From NCBI GenBank assembly GCA_013398175.1, contig VZRZ01004327.1, forward strand, positions 1-64,000: a DNA stretch of 64,000 bases, given 5' to 3'. This document shows positions 1 to 12,800 of this stretch, piece after piece. Position numbers and translations under genes: made by a program. Source of the DNA: Climacteris rufus. Taxonomy: Eukaryota > Chordata > Aves > Passeriformes > Climacteridae. A model generated the notes under the pieces. The model was not told the origin of the DNA and searched no databases. It saw only the letters and a program-made list of their open reading frames with translations. Positions within the stretch are counted from its first letter, which is position 1. Each line of letters starts with the position of its first letter.

Positions 1-403
1 AAAATACCACAAATCGATCCGTGAGGGATATCTGCTCCCTCTAGCTGGAGGATGTCTGCAACTGGTAACAGTGTCTTTAGCCTGTACCACTGAGATTTGG
101 AGGAGACCCTCTGTTATCTTTTCACTGAGCTTCTGGTGATTCTCCTCTATCTTATCTTCCATCTTCTGCAGATGTGTTTCCACAGCTGATATTCTTGCAT
201 TTGTTGGGCCCTCCACGGCATCTGCATATGATCAAAGCTTCCTTGTCATACCATACACAGTCTCATTCCCCTGCTCTGGCTTCATTGTTGCTAAAGAAGA
301 AGCGTATTCCTTTGGCCCAAGTCGTATGACTCTTAACTTCAATGTTTGAAGCACCTCCTCCCCCTCCTTCTTCTTCTTGGCTGACTTTGCTGGTGTCCAT
401 ATC
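1..403 (-). pseudogene. Endogenous retroelement internal region, coiled-coil ORF remnant (partial)
   Basis: Read on the minus strand, directly downstream of the LTR segment at 404-694, one frame stays open for about 130 codons apart from a single TGA at 234-232. It then runs off the left edge. The product starts with a Lys/Glu-rich stretch (KKKKEGEE). After the stop it has a heptad-like helix (ARISAVETHLQKMEDKIEEN), typical of a coiled coil. The position after a promoter LTR suggests a gag-like or ORF1-like protein of the element, but I do not recognise the family and see no zinc knuckle or protease motif. The stop marks it as a dead copy unless it is a sequencing error. Random AT-rich sequence would rarely stay open this long, so a coding origin is well supported while function is not. 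Confidence 0.5.
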
Positions 404-694
404 TGTTGTTTCTTCTACATGCTGTACTCCTTCTTCCCTGCCTATCTACAACTACATGGCTACATCTACATGGCGTGCGTGCATACTACTGTGACTCCTT
501 CTTAAATATGTTGTCACAGAGGCATTACCTTCTTCTCTAATTGGCCCAGCTGTGGCTTGCAGCATGTCCATCTTCAGAGCCATCAGGAATAGGCCCTGGC
601 TGGACAGCTGTGGAAGCTTTGGGGAACTTTTTACAGAAGCCATCTTTCTGGCCCCTACCACACCCAAAAAGCCAGACCCTGTCAAACCACCATA
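404..694 (-). mobile_element. LTR promoter segment of an endogenous retrovirus-like element
   Basis: Matches 49429-49716 in the same orientation along nearly its whole length, so it is an interspersed repeat. Read on minus it starts near TATGGTGGTTTGAC (the sister copy has TGTGGTAGTTTGA), passes a block on transcribed-strand GGGCCTATTCC, then a TATA-like box (ATATTTAAGAAG) about 180 bases in. It ends near AACAACA. No polyadenylation signal lies inside it, unlike the sister copy, so it may be only the U3/start part of a longer LTR. The internal coding remnant follows at once on the left. The left-side flank is outside the window, so no target duplication can be checked. Confidence 0.7.
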
Positions 695-3600
695 CCTGTC
701 TAAGGTGTATCTATTCTGTTCCTTCTGAACTGCTTTGGAGTACAATAATTTGCAGTAGTTTGAATAGTTCTCAAACCCGTAACTTGTGGCCAATATTGTT
801 TCACGATTTAAGATACCAATAGACTGTCCCGAATTTACTAGAATGCATTTTTATTACAAATCTTGCTCCTGTGATTTTCTCAGGCTTTTTCCATTTTGGT
901 ACTAAATCTATTTTATTCTGTTTGTTATTTTCACAGCACGATGGACTGAAGTAGTTAGTGAAAATAAAACAATACTGCGTGTTCATGCAGTCAGGGAAGT
1001 TTTGGTTCATACAGACCTGTTAGTCTGATGGTCACCTCAGTCTAAGTGTAGGCATTTTTATAAACACTTTTAGAAATAATACTACACAGAACTAAAGTGA
1101 GAAAATATTGCACCTAAGGTATTGCATTGCTCTTTCTATTTTGTGTTTTCTATGCCTAGAAATTTCTTAAGCTTTTAGCTGAGTTAGATATTTTACGCTG
1201 TCCCTGAGAAAAGATACAATGCACCCAAGATTCCAGAGGCTTTTTGCACCTCTATTTTAAAGGTTATAAAGTTGTTGAGGTTTTGTTGCAGTCTGATTTC
1301 AGTGTGAAACACAAATGGCTGAGAAGTTTTGAGGGGAGTTTGTGTAGAGAAGGACTGAAGTGATTCTGTTATATGGGAACAACCACTGTGTTACCTGCCA
1401 TGTCCGGGTTAATCTTCTGTGATTCAAACAAGGCAGTTTGCTTTCCAGCTGTTGTTGCACCCACTGTCCCACACTGACACCCAGCTGAGTCTGACACCTG
1501 GCTGGGGAGTTGTCCTCCTATTGTGGCAGGCAGGTGTTGAAAGGTTACACCTACCCAGAAAAGAAACGGCAGAAATATTTTAAACCTAATTTTTAACCTA
1601 ATTTTACTCCTGACTATTTTGCATATTCATTCTTAAGCCAGGAATGGCTCGTATATTGTAAGGACAATTATCTGTTGCTTATTAATAGAGAAAGTAGTCT
1701 ATCATAGTTTTTATTCAACATTCCCCAAAAGTCAAGCCTTCCTCCACATGCCAGGTTTTCCATTTGATAATATCTTTCAGGAAATAAAGCTTGTGCTGTC
1801 ACCAGTTGCAGATGTATACTGAGTGGACTCCTCCATGAATGCTGGCCCACATGGCTAAGTGCAGTAGCACATTACAGTGATGTGTAAAGCAAGCAGCTGA
1901 GAGCAGCAGTGAGCAGCTGAGTGCTGTGCTCATAAGTTACACTAGGCCCCATGCACATGACTGATTGTTTCTGGATGCAAGCTATCTTGTGTGAAACTAT
2001 TTACCAAATTTTCTTGTGCTTCAAGCTGCAGAACTACGTTATGTGAACAGATGGGGATACCTCTTCAGTGTCCTCAAATTCTTCTTAATTTCTCGAGTAC
2101 TGTGAAGGCATAATTTTCTTACCCTTACCTATTATGCCAAGTCAGACAAAATGCAACTCTCCAGTTATAAGATAACTAAATATGTCTTTTCTTCCAGGGA
2201 AAAATTCCCCCATACAGTGAAAGCACACTGCATTTTTCTGCCTTGTGAATAGTTTAGCCCTCCTTGATGGCAATAGCTAAAACAATATTCCCACTGCCTT
2301 ACTTTTTTTTAAAGACATATTGATTAAAAAAGAGATTACTAAATGTCTCTAGATCCTGTAACATTATATCCACAGTCCTGTGGATATTGCAGTCTTCCAA
2401 GAAGTAACCATCATAACAAGCTAATGGCATCATTCCACAACCAAAGGGATTTCTGTTTGGTTTTGTTTTAATGATTCATTTATCTTTAAGGGTTTTCTTT
2501 GCCTTTTCACTCTCTGATATTCCAAAGGCAGTATAAACTTTATTTCTAACAAGAAAAACCATGGATTTATATAATAAAAAAAAAGTCTGAAATAATGAAT
2601 TTCACAGATTTCCTATATTCCTGACATGTATGAGGAAAATTATTCTACACATACAATTCAAAATGCTCCGTCTATTTTCAGCATGAAGTTAAATATAATG
2701 ACTCACAATTCAATAATGGGTTTCAGTTAACTGCAATTGTGCCAGCAGAATAAGTGATATTCAGTGCTCTTGTTTCACTTAAAGAAAACAAAGATGCAAT
2801 CAAAGCAACCTCACAAGGATGAACACTGCTCTTCATTGATGCCCATTGTTGGGCTGGAAATTATTATTAGATACACTAATGTCTTCAGAGGTTAAATAAT
2901 TGGGAAATTATGAGACCTGGGTCATAGCTAAATTGATTTTTCTCTAGTGGTTTGCTTTGTATTGAGGTGTTCTTAATGCAAGCCTAGACTTGGATTGACT
3001 GATACCACAGGTCTTAGGCCAAAGAAGAGAAGTTTCTCCTTCCTTCCTTCTCCTTCCCCCACAATGCAAAAGAAAGAGTGATTATCTGGCAGCCTTAAGT
3101 ATCTTCACAACTGCTTATGGGCAGCTGAAGACTACCACCCCCTCTACAGCACAGCAAGGACAAGTTAAAATCCCCATCTTTTTTGTTGATCTATGGTCAC
3201 AGATCTGCCATTTCCGCTGTCTCTGTCCCAGTTTCATCACTCACCTCCATGCTTTGTCTCTGCTATCCAAAAAGAAGCATAGTGCAGAGCTGCAATGTTT
3301 TTTAGTCACTTTTTGCAAGTCACTGAACTAGGGTCATGATTTTAAACTCAGCAACACATTTTTAAACAGGAGAAAAAAATTAATGTTTAAACCTGTTTTT
3401 ATTAATTTAGGGCTAATGTAGGTCCTGTCAGTCTGAGGAGCATCTGTGTCTCTATGAATAAATGTGTAATGTCTTCAGTGAACAAATGCTTCCATCTGCT
3501 ACTGGTTCTTAAGCAACAATTACTTTTTCAACATGTATTCACATGCTCTATTTTTTAACATGTTCTTGATAAAGTATTGTACTCTCCCACAGCTCCATCT

Positions 3601-3988
3601 ATAAAACTTAACATTTTGTCCTATTCCAAAATGTTATTTGCATTTTTAAGATTGTTTAAATTATCTGCTCCACTCAATTTACTTCACAGATACAGAGAAA
3701 ATTAACTCACACTGAAATATCAGACTAAAATATTTTTGATTTTTTCATCATCATGCTGGATTGGTAGCTAACCACTTTAAAGTAGAAATTAATTTTTTGT
3801 TGTCTTTTGTAATGCAAACCAGTCCAGCTAAACTGAAAAGAACTCTATAAGAAACCAGGTGTAAAATGACACAGAAACTGTAAACTAGGTGTGAAATGAC
3901 ATAGAAAACAATTTTCACTTTTTTACCCAATGATGAGTGCACTCAGGTGGGAGTGAGAGACCCGTTGTACAAACTTCTCTCAGGAAAC
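695..3988. other. Unique AT-rich DNA, no gene seen
   Basis: No recognisable exon, RNA gene or transposon. It holds only short open frames, small A/T runs and a diverged tandem duplication at 3857-3908. There is a local cluster of AGCAGCTGAG-like words around 1890-1925. Confidence 0.6.
3857..3908. repeat. Diverged two-copy tandem duplication
   Basis: Two successive copies of a unit reading AGGTGTAAAATGACACAGAAA and AGGTGTGAAATGACATAGAAA, about 30 bases apart, lie just upstream of the solo LTR at 3994. Confidence 0.7.
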
Positions 3989-3993
3989 ATTGC

Positions 3994-4646
3994 TGTTGTG
4001 ATTTAACCTCAACCAACAACCAAGCATCACATGGCCACCCAGTCACTCCCTTCCCCTCCAGGAGGAGGAGAATAAAAAAAAAAATAATCTTGTGGGTTAA
4101 GAATAGTTTAATAATTGAAACAAAATAAATTATAATAATAATAATAAAAATAATAAAATAATTGTAATTAAAAGGAAGAAGAAAGACTAAAACACAAAAG
4201 AAACAAGTGGTCAATGCACAGTCCAATTGCTCACCACCCAGGCCATGCCCAGCTTGTCCCTGAGCAGTGATCACCCCTCCCAGCCAATNTACAGAAATCG
4301 TCCTTGAGACTGTCTAACAGAGAAAACTAGCTATTTTACAGTGAAAAATGGGCAACAACCCCTCCCAGCCAATTCCTCCCACTTTATATTCCGAACTTGA
4401 TGTTCTGTGGTATGGAATATCTCTTTGGCCAGTTCTGTCCTGACCATGCTCCCTCATGGCTTCTTGTGCACCTTCTCACTGGCAGAGCATGAAAAATGAA
4501 AAAGTCCTTGACTTAGGATAAGCACTACTTAGAAACAATCAAAACATCAATGTGTTGTCAACATTATTCTCATACTAAATCCAAAACAGCGAACTGTACC
4601 AGTTACTAGAAAGAAAATCAACTCTATTCCAGGTGAGAATGGGACA
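3994..4646 (-). mobile_element. Solo LTR, avian ERVL-type, 5-bp target duplication
   Basis: On the minus strand it starts TGTCCCATTCTCACC (family form TGTCCTGGTTTCAGCTGG) and ends GGTTAAATCACAACA, so it has the TG...CA ends of an LTR. It is flanked by a perfect 5-bp duplication ATTGC at 3989-3993 and 4647-4651, the length usual for ERVL-class elements. A TATA-like box lies at 4383-4392 on the minus strand and an ATTAAA polyadenylation variant at 4112-4107, followed by an AATAAT-rich stretch. No internal genes remain, so it is a solo LTR left by recombination. A second, shorter copy is at 56373-56836. The interior is disturbed by a duplicated block with an N at 4289. The ERVL class is from memory of the termini and the 5-bp duplication. 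Confidence 0.9.
4274..4373. repeat. Direct repeats flanking extra ~70 bp inside the LTR, with an N
   Basis: The 15-mer CCCCTCCCAGCCAAT occurs at 4274-4288 and again at 4359-4373. Between them lie the N (4289) and about 69 bases that do not fit the LTR family. This is either a real insertion with a duplicated edge or an assembly join artefact. Confidence 0.75.
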
Positions 4647-4651
4647 ATTGC

Positions 4652-5740
4652 CCTGAAGCTTTTTGCCAAGTCTTTCCTATGCCCACCTTTCCTCTGCAAG
4701 ACACTACTGAGCTTTGTGCATTCCTGGGCAAGTTAATGTGCAGGATATGTACTGTACATGCAGGTGTGCAGCTCCAACAGATGGGACCAAGAAATCATCC
4801 CACTGATAGTTGGGTCATGGTGTCAGAGGAAGGGGGTGATTTGGGCTGCAATTGCACCCAGGAAGACAAGTGTTTCAATCCATCTCTAATCTAAATGCAG
4901 GAATATTGGATAAAAGTGAGGAGGTAGATGAAAAATTTCAGCTTTGTTCTGTAAACTCCTGTGACACCTTAACAGTAAATCCTGGAAATGATCTCCAAGG
5001 GTGCCTTCTAAAAGAGCCTGAGGACAAATTTCTGTAGGACATTACTGTAGTCTTAGTTTTCCCTCATTCAGGATTCAGTATTCAGAATTATAAAACAAAA
5101 AAATCAAGATATGTTGATTTATAAAATTAGCTCTTGGCAGCTTAGCAGTGCTCATGATTTCCTGTCTTTCCTGAGAGCAGATCCAAAAGGCCAGAGCAGC
5201 AGGTCTGATTTGTCCAATTTGCCTACACTTTATCAATTACCTAAAAGATCTAAAATGCTTAATGTGATGGTCTGGAAGAGACTTTACCTCAGGCATGGAC
5301 ATTGGAGCCTGCAACTAATGGGATCATTGGTGAACAATCACTTTTTCCCATACAACTCTGAGTCTCAGATAAAATTAAAAGCAAGGCTAGGTTATAGTAC
5401 TAAAAATTCCAGAGGCCAAACAACAGTACATGGCTAATTTCTCCCCACCAAAACAATTTTTTAATGGAAAGACTGTGGCTGCAGACATAATACCCTTTTG
5501 GGAACAGTATTTGTCACACAATCCTCTTGAACTGTGCCTGGCACTGTTTTAAATAGACTGTAACAATACTAAACAGCTAAACCATGACAGCAGGTGTGCT
5601 GGTAATTAAGCAATATATTATGTCATTTCTGAGGGCTGTTAGGGCCTTATTTTTTTTATTACTTTAGTCTATGAGAACATTGTCTCCATTTTATGTGTGT
5701 GGTTATGTTATAGTTAGCTGTATACTGCTCTTTTAGATTT
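4652..5740. other. Unique DNA, no gene seen
   Basis: Short open frames at 4679-4894, 4852-5037 and 5111-5437 show no domain, repeat family or splice context. I see no repeat here. Confidence 0.55.
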
Positions 5741-5790
5741 TATATACATATATATATATGTATGTATGTATATATATGTATGTATGTATT
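5741..5790. repeat. TA/TATG microsatellite
   Basis: Alternating TATATA and TATG units, for example TATGTATGTATATATATG, form a compound simple repeat. Confidence 0.9.
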
Positions 5791-5854
5791 AGATTTTAGC
5801 AAAATCACCTCTGCATCATATGGGGTTTATTTTTTCCATTTAAGTTACTGCCAA

Positions 5855-6175
5855 GTCCATTAGATCATCTAGTCTGACCCTCCATACGTCAGAAAGTTGC
5901 ATTTCACCTGTTTCAATCTCCATTAACTCCCATTTTACTAAAGTAAATATTTTCTAAAGGTATTTGGTCTTGATCTGAAGATGTGTAAAAATTGTACTTG
6001 TCTCGGTATTTTGATTCAGTAGAGAAACTGTTCTCCCTGCTAGGAAATCATGTTTTATTTCTCATTTAAACATGTTTTGATTCCATTTCAACACAGCACT
6101 TGTTCTTATACATCAATCCACCATGTTGAAAATTCCTTTAGCATTGTGTAGTTTCTTTTAATTTATTAATTATGC
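5855..6175 (-). mobile_element. Old CR1-like LINE fragment
   Basis: The plus strand has ATCATCTAGTCTGACCCTCC followed by a diverged block with TTGATCTGAAGA and TTCTCCCTGCTAGGAAATCA. This is the antisense of the 3' region of ancient amniote CR1/L3-type LINEs. Divergence is much higher than in the CR1 copy at 6428, so this is an older insertion. Limits are approximate and the subfamily is uncertain. Confidence 0.6.
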
Positions 6176-6207
6176 ATGACAGCTAAAAGAATGATCTATT
6201 TAATAGT

Positions 6208-6230
6208 CATATATATATATATATACACAC
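6208..6230. repeat. AT dinucleotide repeat
   Basis: About 11 units of AT, ending in a short CA run. Confidence 0.9.
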
Positions 6231-6427
6231 ATTAATAGTTCATGTATTTCTAAATATTTCAATAAATATAAATAAAATATATGTTATGGAATGCATAGAG
6301 TGTTTTAATGTTGGTCTAAGCACTGTTGTGTTATAGAGATATTGTGCTTCTCTATATAGACATACATCCTATAAAATAATTTTAGCACACTTTGCTGAAT
6401 AAAACAGAATCCTAACCTAGAGCTTAA

Positions 6428-6846
6428 AGAGTCATAGAATCATCAAATGGGTTGGAGGTGACCTTAAAGGTCATACCATTCAGGTTGCTCAAAGTCTCAT
6501 CCAGCCTGGCCTTGAAAATCCCAGAAATGGGGCATCCCCAACTCCTCCAGGCAACCTCCTCCTGTGCCTAACCACCCTCACCACAAAGAATTTCTTCCTA
6601 GTATCCAATCTAAATCTACTCTCTTTCAGTTTAAAGCCATTCCCTGTTGTCCTACCACTACATGCCCTTGGAAGCAGTTTTTCTCCATCTCTCGACCGTC
6701 CCCCTTTTTTACTGGAAGGTGCTCTAAGGTGTCCCTGGAGCCTTCTCTTCTCCAGGCTGAACAAGCCCAAGTCTCTGAGCCTGTCTTCAGAGGGGAGGTG
6801 CTCCATCCCTTTGATAATCTTTTTGGCCCTTCACTCCAACAGGTCT
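6428..6846 (-). mobile_element. CR1 LINE 3' end
   Basis: The plus strand begins GAGTCATAGAATCATCAAATGG, the antisense of the CR1 3' tail, and continues through the familiar blocks CATCCAGCCTGGCCTTGAAA, CAAAGAATTTCTTCCTA and TTCTCTTCTCCAGGCTGAAC. It is a 5'-truncated copy, as nearly all CR1 copies are, and contains only the 3' untranslated part with no intact protein. The open frames on both strands here (6489-6806, 6564-6848) are by-products of the repeat. Confidence 0.93.
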
Positions 6847-9800
6847 AAAAGCCAAGAGGGTTTATATTATTTTTTTCATACTAATTGATATTTTGGAAGT
6901 GTATTTTGTAGGAATGACCCTGTAGACTGTAAAGAAAGTAAGTGGATCATATAATATGGTTGTCATTTTCTCTTTTCCAAGTCTAGAAATATATATGCAT
7001 ACATACAATGGATTAAAAAAAAAAACCTCTATAATTGGCTAGCCTTGCATTTTTTCTCCAGAGTCTTTATTTCTCTTATTAGACTGTTTATACCTCTTTC
7101 CATTGAATTTCTTAAGTATAGTATTAGATTTTGTTTGTATTTTCTGGTTTTAGTCATCCAGAAGAATGTCTACTGAAAATCCTCTATAATTATCAAAGTT
7201 AATAAACTAAACCGATTATTTAATAGATGCCTTTCAAGAGACTCCAGCTTTTTTTCTTCTCACACAATGATTTTCTGATTGAGAACTGCAAACTACCAGC
7301 AAAATGACTTTTTCAGTTTTAGTGGTTAAGTTTGCAGTATAAGCAGAAAGCTTGTAGAAAATAAAAATAGCAAAGATGGGGGAACCGCCAAGCAGACTGG
7401 TCTCTGGAGGAACATAGACGGATGGAGGAGCAGGTTCAGTGCCCCTTTGCCTCTGAGAGCTAAAACTCTGCCTCTTGGTCACTCAGTTTGGTGGGACCCT
7501 GTCACTTTGATGTGTTGCTGATGTCTGAGTTTTTAAAGAGCCAGTCTGGAATTGAGCAAGAGCAATTTTCTTTCCCACAAAGTGAAATTTTTTCTAACAA
7601 TTTCCTCCACTTAAATACATTCACTTGACAGTAAAATATCCTGGTTTTCCTTGTACATACTAACCAAATATGGGTGTGTAAACCTCTCTGTGTTCCTCAG
7701 TGATTAGATTGGGTCCTACAGGAAGATTGAATGAATGTCACCTGAGCTTTTGTATCTCTTTTGCAGGTCCGTTTTATTTCTGTCTATTATGAACTGCAAT
7801 TTCAAATTTTAGCTTATAAAGTTCCTCAACCAAGCTATTGAATTTTCCAGTACTTCAGGAATCTGACAGCTGAAATTTTGACAAAATTCTGTGATTTATA
7901 AGGAATATTATTTGTATTCTAATTTTTCATCTGAAATGATTCCTTACTCAAAAAAATATTTTCAAGCACTGAAGAAAACCTGGACTTTAAAATTAAATGA
8001 CCTTTCTGAGACAAAATAGAATACTGCATGCCTCATTTCTGAATAGCATAATAGGAAAATAGAAAGACGAGATTTATTTTCTTCACCTTTAATGAGCCGA
8101 GTAATAGCTGGACACATGGTGAAATATGAATAATATTTTCCCAGAGGCCATTTCTTTCTGATGCATAATGCTCTATTTTCCTTTAGCAGCCATTAAGTTG
8201 CTTTTATATGGAAAATTCAAAGAACTGTCAGTAAGGCCTAAGTTACTGCTCAAAAAATCGCAGTGGGTTTTAGAAATTTAACCTTTAAGGACCATTTATT
8301 CTGGTTCTAAAGAGTTGATTTAATAATTTAAAAATAAAATGTAACATTTAAAAAACCATAAATGTAAACATTCAAAATAACTTTTCTTGTACATTTACTC
8401 CCATCAACATCATGATTAACAACTCCTAGTGAAAAACAGAACTAAAAGTATGGAAATAAGGGGACAATGAATTTTAAACAATCTCTTGGTTTATAGGCTA
8501 ACAGGTTAAAAATGTGTTAATGAAACCACCACACTGTATGTTATACAATTTAATTTAAATTAATTAAAAATTTAATTATTGAGTATTCTTACTGAAATAG
8601 TTATATTCTTCAGAAGGCCTTGATTGTCTTTCCACATTAGATTGGCTATCATTAACACTTATGTCTTCTTAACCCAACCTCAGTATAATTTCAATACTGT
8701 GTCTGTTTTTATTTCCTTCCACAGATAATACAGATTCTAAAACTATTTTGTCCCTGTGATTTTGTCCCTGTTTTGATCCTGTGAATAGTTGACAACCCAA
8801 AAAGAAATTACATCAGCAGGGGAACAGGAATGATGGTATTTCCATCAGGACACAAACCTAGCATTTTAGCCACTTTCCTGCATTAAGACATGTAATATTC
8901 TGAACTTAGGTGTTCTTCACCGTGTGTGAGACAGGACCCTCAGTCTTTGCTGGGGGGCCTGGGGCCTGCTCTTGTCTAAAACTTGCAGAAATTAGTGTTT
9001 TCTGGCATGAAGTTGCTCTCTGAAAAATTTCTAACCAGTTCTGCAGTTGAATGGGCTTCAGCTACTTCTCACACAACCCAATGGTTCTAGCTTTAATTGA
9101 AGTGTCCGTGATATAAGGTTAACAAAGTAAAATGCTCCTTTCTTTGACAGCTGCCATGCTTTGACCCTCAGGCCCAGAAGACAGGAATAAAGAAGTTTAC
9201 ATAGGATGAAACTGACAGTCTGTTTTATGAACTTTTTTTTAATGTCCATCTCTCAAGAGAAGAAACTCACAAATGGTATAAAAAGACACGATTCCTATTA
9301 GAGCAATGTTTCAGTGACTTTCATGGTATTAATAACACTGCTACTGTACAGACTACAGACAGCAAAGGCAGAAATTCAGCTTTCCCTGTAGTCTGTCTAA
9401 ATCTGCTTGAATACTTGAACTGTGTAAAAAAAATATTAATTTGTATGAAATACAAGTAGGTATCCTTTTACTATTTTTTCCTCATATTAAGTATTAGAAA
9501 ATTTAAGGAACAAAAGAAGAAAATTTTTCAAGCAAGCCACAATGGACACATTGGGAATGAGAAATGAAAAATAAATATTTTAATACTCTCAGTGACGTTG
9601 ACGAAATATCTACAGCCACTGCCAGAGTGTAAAGATGCCTCTTTACACCTCGAGTATCAAAAGTAAGCAGACAGCTCTCAGGCAATAGACAGTCTCTTAG
9701 ACTGAGATCATCTTTCAGCTAGACCCTCCCTCCTGCATGCTGACACCTGGTAAGACACATAGCTAATGCTTTCCTAAATAGGTCTGATTTTTTTCGTGTG

Positions 9801-12800
9801 TGTAGTAAATAACAGACTTTGTTACTATTCAAGATACTTCTAAGCAAATGTGTATCTCTATCCCTACCTATCCTAAATTAATTCCTCATGCAATATCTTC
9901 AATAACCATCAGAATAGGATATATTTTTCAGTTACTTCCCAGCCTTCCTCCCTCCCCTCCCCCCCAATTTTGATTGGTCTTCAGTAAAAGCATTTCTTAC
10001 ATTTTGGAATGAGATTAAAATGCAACATATCTAATGTTTCTCTTTAAAGACTGCACACCTACTTTTCCTTTCATATAAACTGTAAACTTGTACTAATCTT
10101 ATAGCAATAATATTGATAAACATGAAAAACTTATATGTAAAATAAATATATTTTTACTACTCCATTGCTGACTTTTTAAATTTTGGTGGTCAGCTTTCAG
10201 TTTCAGGTACATAAGTGCTGTCCCCTAGCAGACACCTGAAATGCCAGTCAGAATGGAATTCCTGAACATATGATGTTGATTATTAAGCCCATTTATTTGG
10301 CCAGATGACTTAAGTAAATATAATCTTGATGGTTTAATCAATTCATCCCTGGATTCAATTATTTTCCCTTTAAATCTTTTTCAAAATGAAGGTATTCTAA
10401 AAGAATTGAGTCATGGGCTTTGAAAGATCACTGCTCAAGTTTTATTCAGGACACAGACCCTAAAAATAGGCCATTCATTGTTTAATCCAAGAGAAATATT
10501 CTTTCCATTGCTCTTTGCTGACCTTCAGTAACTGTAAAAGGTAGGCTTGCACAGTAACCTTAAAATTCTGTCACCAAACAGGAAGCACCAAGGAAAATAC
10601 ACAGAGGAAAATATCTGCTCTGTATTCCTTCCTCTCCTGTGTGACTGACTACAGAGTTTTAATCTTGCTGCCTAGGTGCCACATAGATTTCATATAGCTC
10701 TTACAGGGCTGTTGCTGCAATCCAGATTCCTATTTGTGCCCTTTCTGTGTTATTATCTAAGGACCACATTTTTTTACACTCCTCATGCTGTTTCTATTTA
10801 CCCTATGATAGGTTAAACACACATGAACTCACCTCGAACCAGACCTAAACTGACTTGAATATTGTGTAAAGCTGCAGGAGATATCTATATGTCGCAATTT
10901 GTAGTATTTCTCTTCCGAGGACTTCTTTGGTTAGTAGAAGGGGATGTCACCTACAAAAACTGACCAAGAAAACCAAGTTTATGGTGTGCTATGAATTAAA
11001 CACAATTCCGATTATGAACAGTGATTTTCTAAATTGGACTTTCCCTTTTTGTTTCTTTTGGTTGGTTGGTTAGTGGACTGCTGTTTGTTTGTTTGCCTGT
11101 TTGTTTTGCTATGTTGGCTCCAAAGTTAGATGCTGCATCTACATACCCATTTCTAGAAAATGCTGAAGCAGGCTTTGGTTTAACTTCCATACAGAAAGAA
11201 GTTCACCCAGGGAATATCCTCTCTGGAAAAGGGAAAACTCACCCATTTCAGGTGTTGTATTACTTACTGGAGTGCAGGGAAGTTACACACAAGAAAAAAA
11301 TTAGAAGAACTTGGATCAATAAAGATACAGGGCTATTGCATACCTAATTATAGCTATGTGTAAAAATAGTTGAACTTAACTTTACAATTCTTATATTTAT
11401 TTGGGTCAGTTTTATTTCATAGTTCTCATTCCTTATCTTTTTGGTACAGAATATAACCTATTTTTTGTTTTCCTCTCATAATTGGATAGGATTTTTGACA
11501 TCTGATCAGAAACACCACTGAAATGGTAATAATGCTTCTGCTACCAAAATGTACACAGAAGATGATCAGTCAGCCAGGGTACACAACTGTGCAACTACAA
11601 TCCCAGGGGTTTTTTGTACTGCAAATTACTTCAAATTTTTCATTAGGAGGAGGGACTCTTTGGCATCAAAGTGTTACCATGACATGTTATAAACACTTCT
11701 GACTTTTAGCTAACTCTATATAAAATGTGCTTTATTGACAAGTAATATCCATTTGAAACTTCCTAGCTGCAAAGTGATTTTCCGGCCGGATCACCATGGC
11801 CTATTGTTTTCCATGATGTGCTCTCACAACTGCTGTTGATTTTGTTGAGAGAAGTTTAAATTTCTCTGGGCCTTGCAATACGTTCTATCACCTCTCTCCA
11901 ATTTTCACTATCTATTAAGAACCACTGTTGTAAAAAGGCAAGCATGTAGAAATTATTAGCAAATAGAAATCTCAAGGCATATGAGGTTAATTTAATAATG
12001 GCTATACAATATATTAGAACTGCTCATTTGGGAACTGTCAGAAACAGCTTCACCAGCTTCAACAACATAATCCTTAGCAACCTCTACATTTTTCTTCCAG
12101 AGATATTATTTTGTGACTCAACATGGATTCAATATATTAAGATATATTGCCTAAATGAGGCAGCATGTTAAAAAGCAATGTCAGGATAATTTAACTCAAT
12201 TATAATTTTACCTGGAGGACTGATCATTACTTGATTACATGGTGCTGTTGTCTATTGGTTGTGTAACTTATTTACAGCTAATAGTGAAAGCAAATAACTA
12301 ATGAATAATCATCTCCCATGAATATGTGGCAAAAACTGTAGCAATGTCAGGACAGGGACAATGTGGCACAGCATTATTAACAGCTGTGGTCGACAGACAC
12401 ATACTTGACTTTCTCAGTACTCACAACACTTCTCCTCCCACTACACTGACTACCTCCACTCCATCCTTCCATCTGCCATACTGGATGAGGGATCCACAAA
12501 CATCCACTTGTTCAAAACTTCATCTATTATGAAATTTACACATTAGCAGGAGAGCCACAATTCCAATGGCACTTGGCATATGTTTATTGCTGTGTTGGAA
12601 GGCAGTGTAGGAACTAGGAGGATGGGACAGAATAGCAGTCACCTCCAGATACAGAGAGTTAGTCTGCAGCAGCAAATGTGAACTGTAAGGAAGAGGAGGA
12701 ATATCTCTTTTTGGAATATTCATGCTAATGATATTGGCATTATCCAGCTTTGCTGTTTGAACATATCATCTCCATCTTGTTGGGATCTGATCTTCAAATC

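Noticed and set aside
6489..6848. Open frames on both strands of about 100 codons
   Set aside because: They lie in the untranslated 3' part of a CR1 copy.
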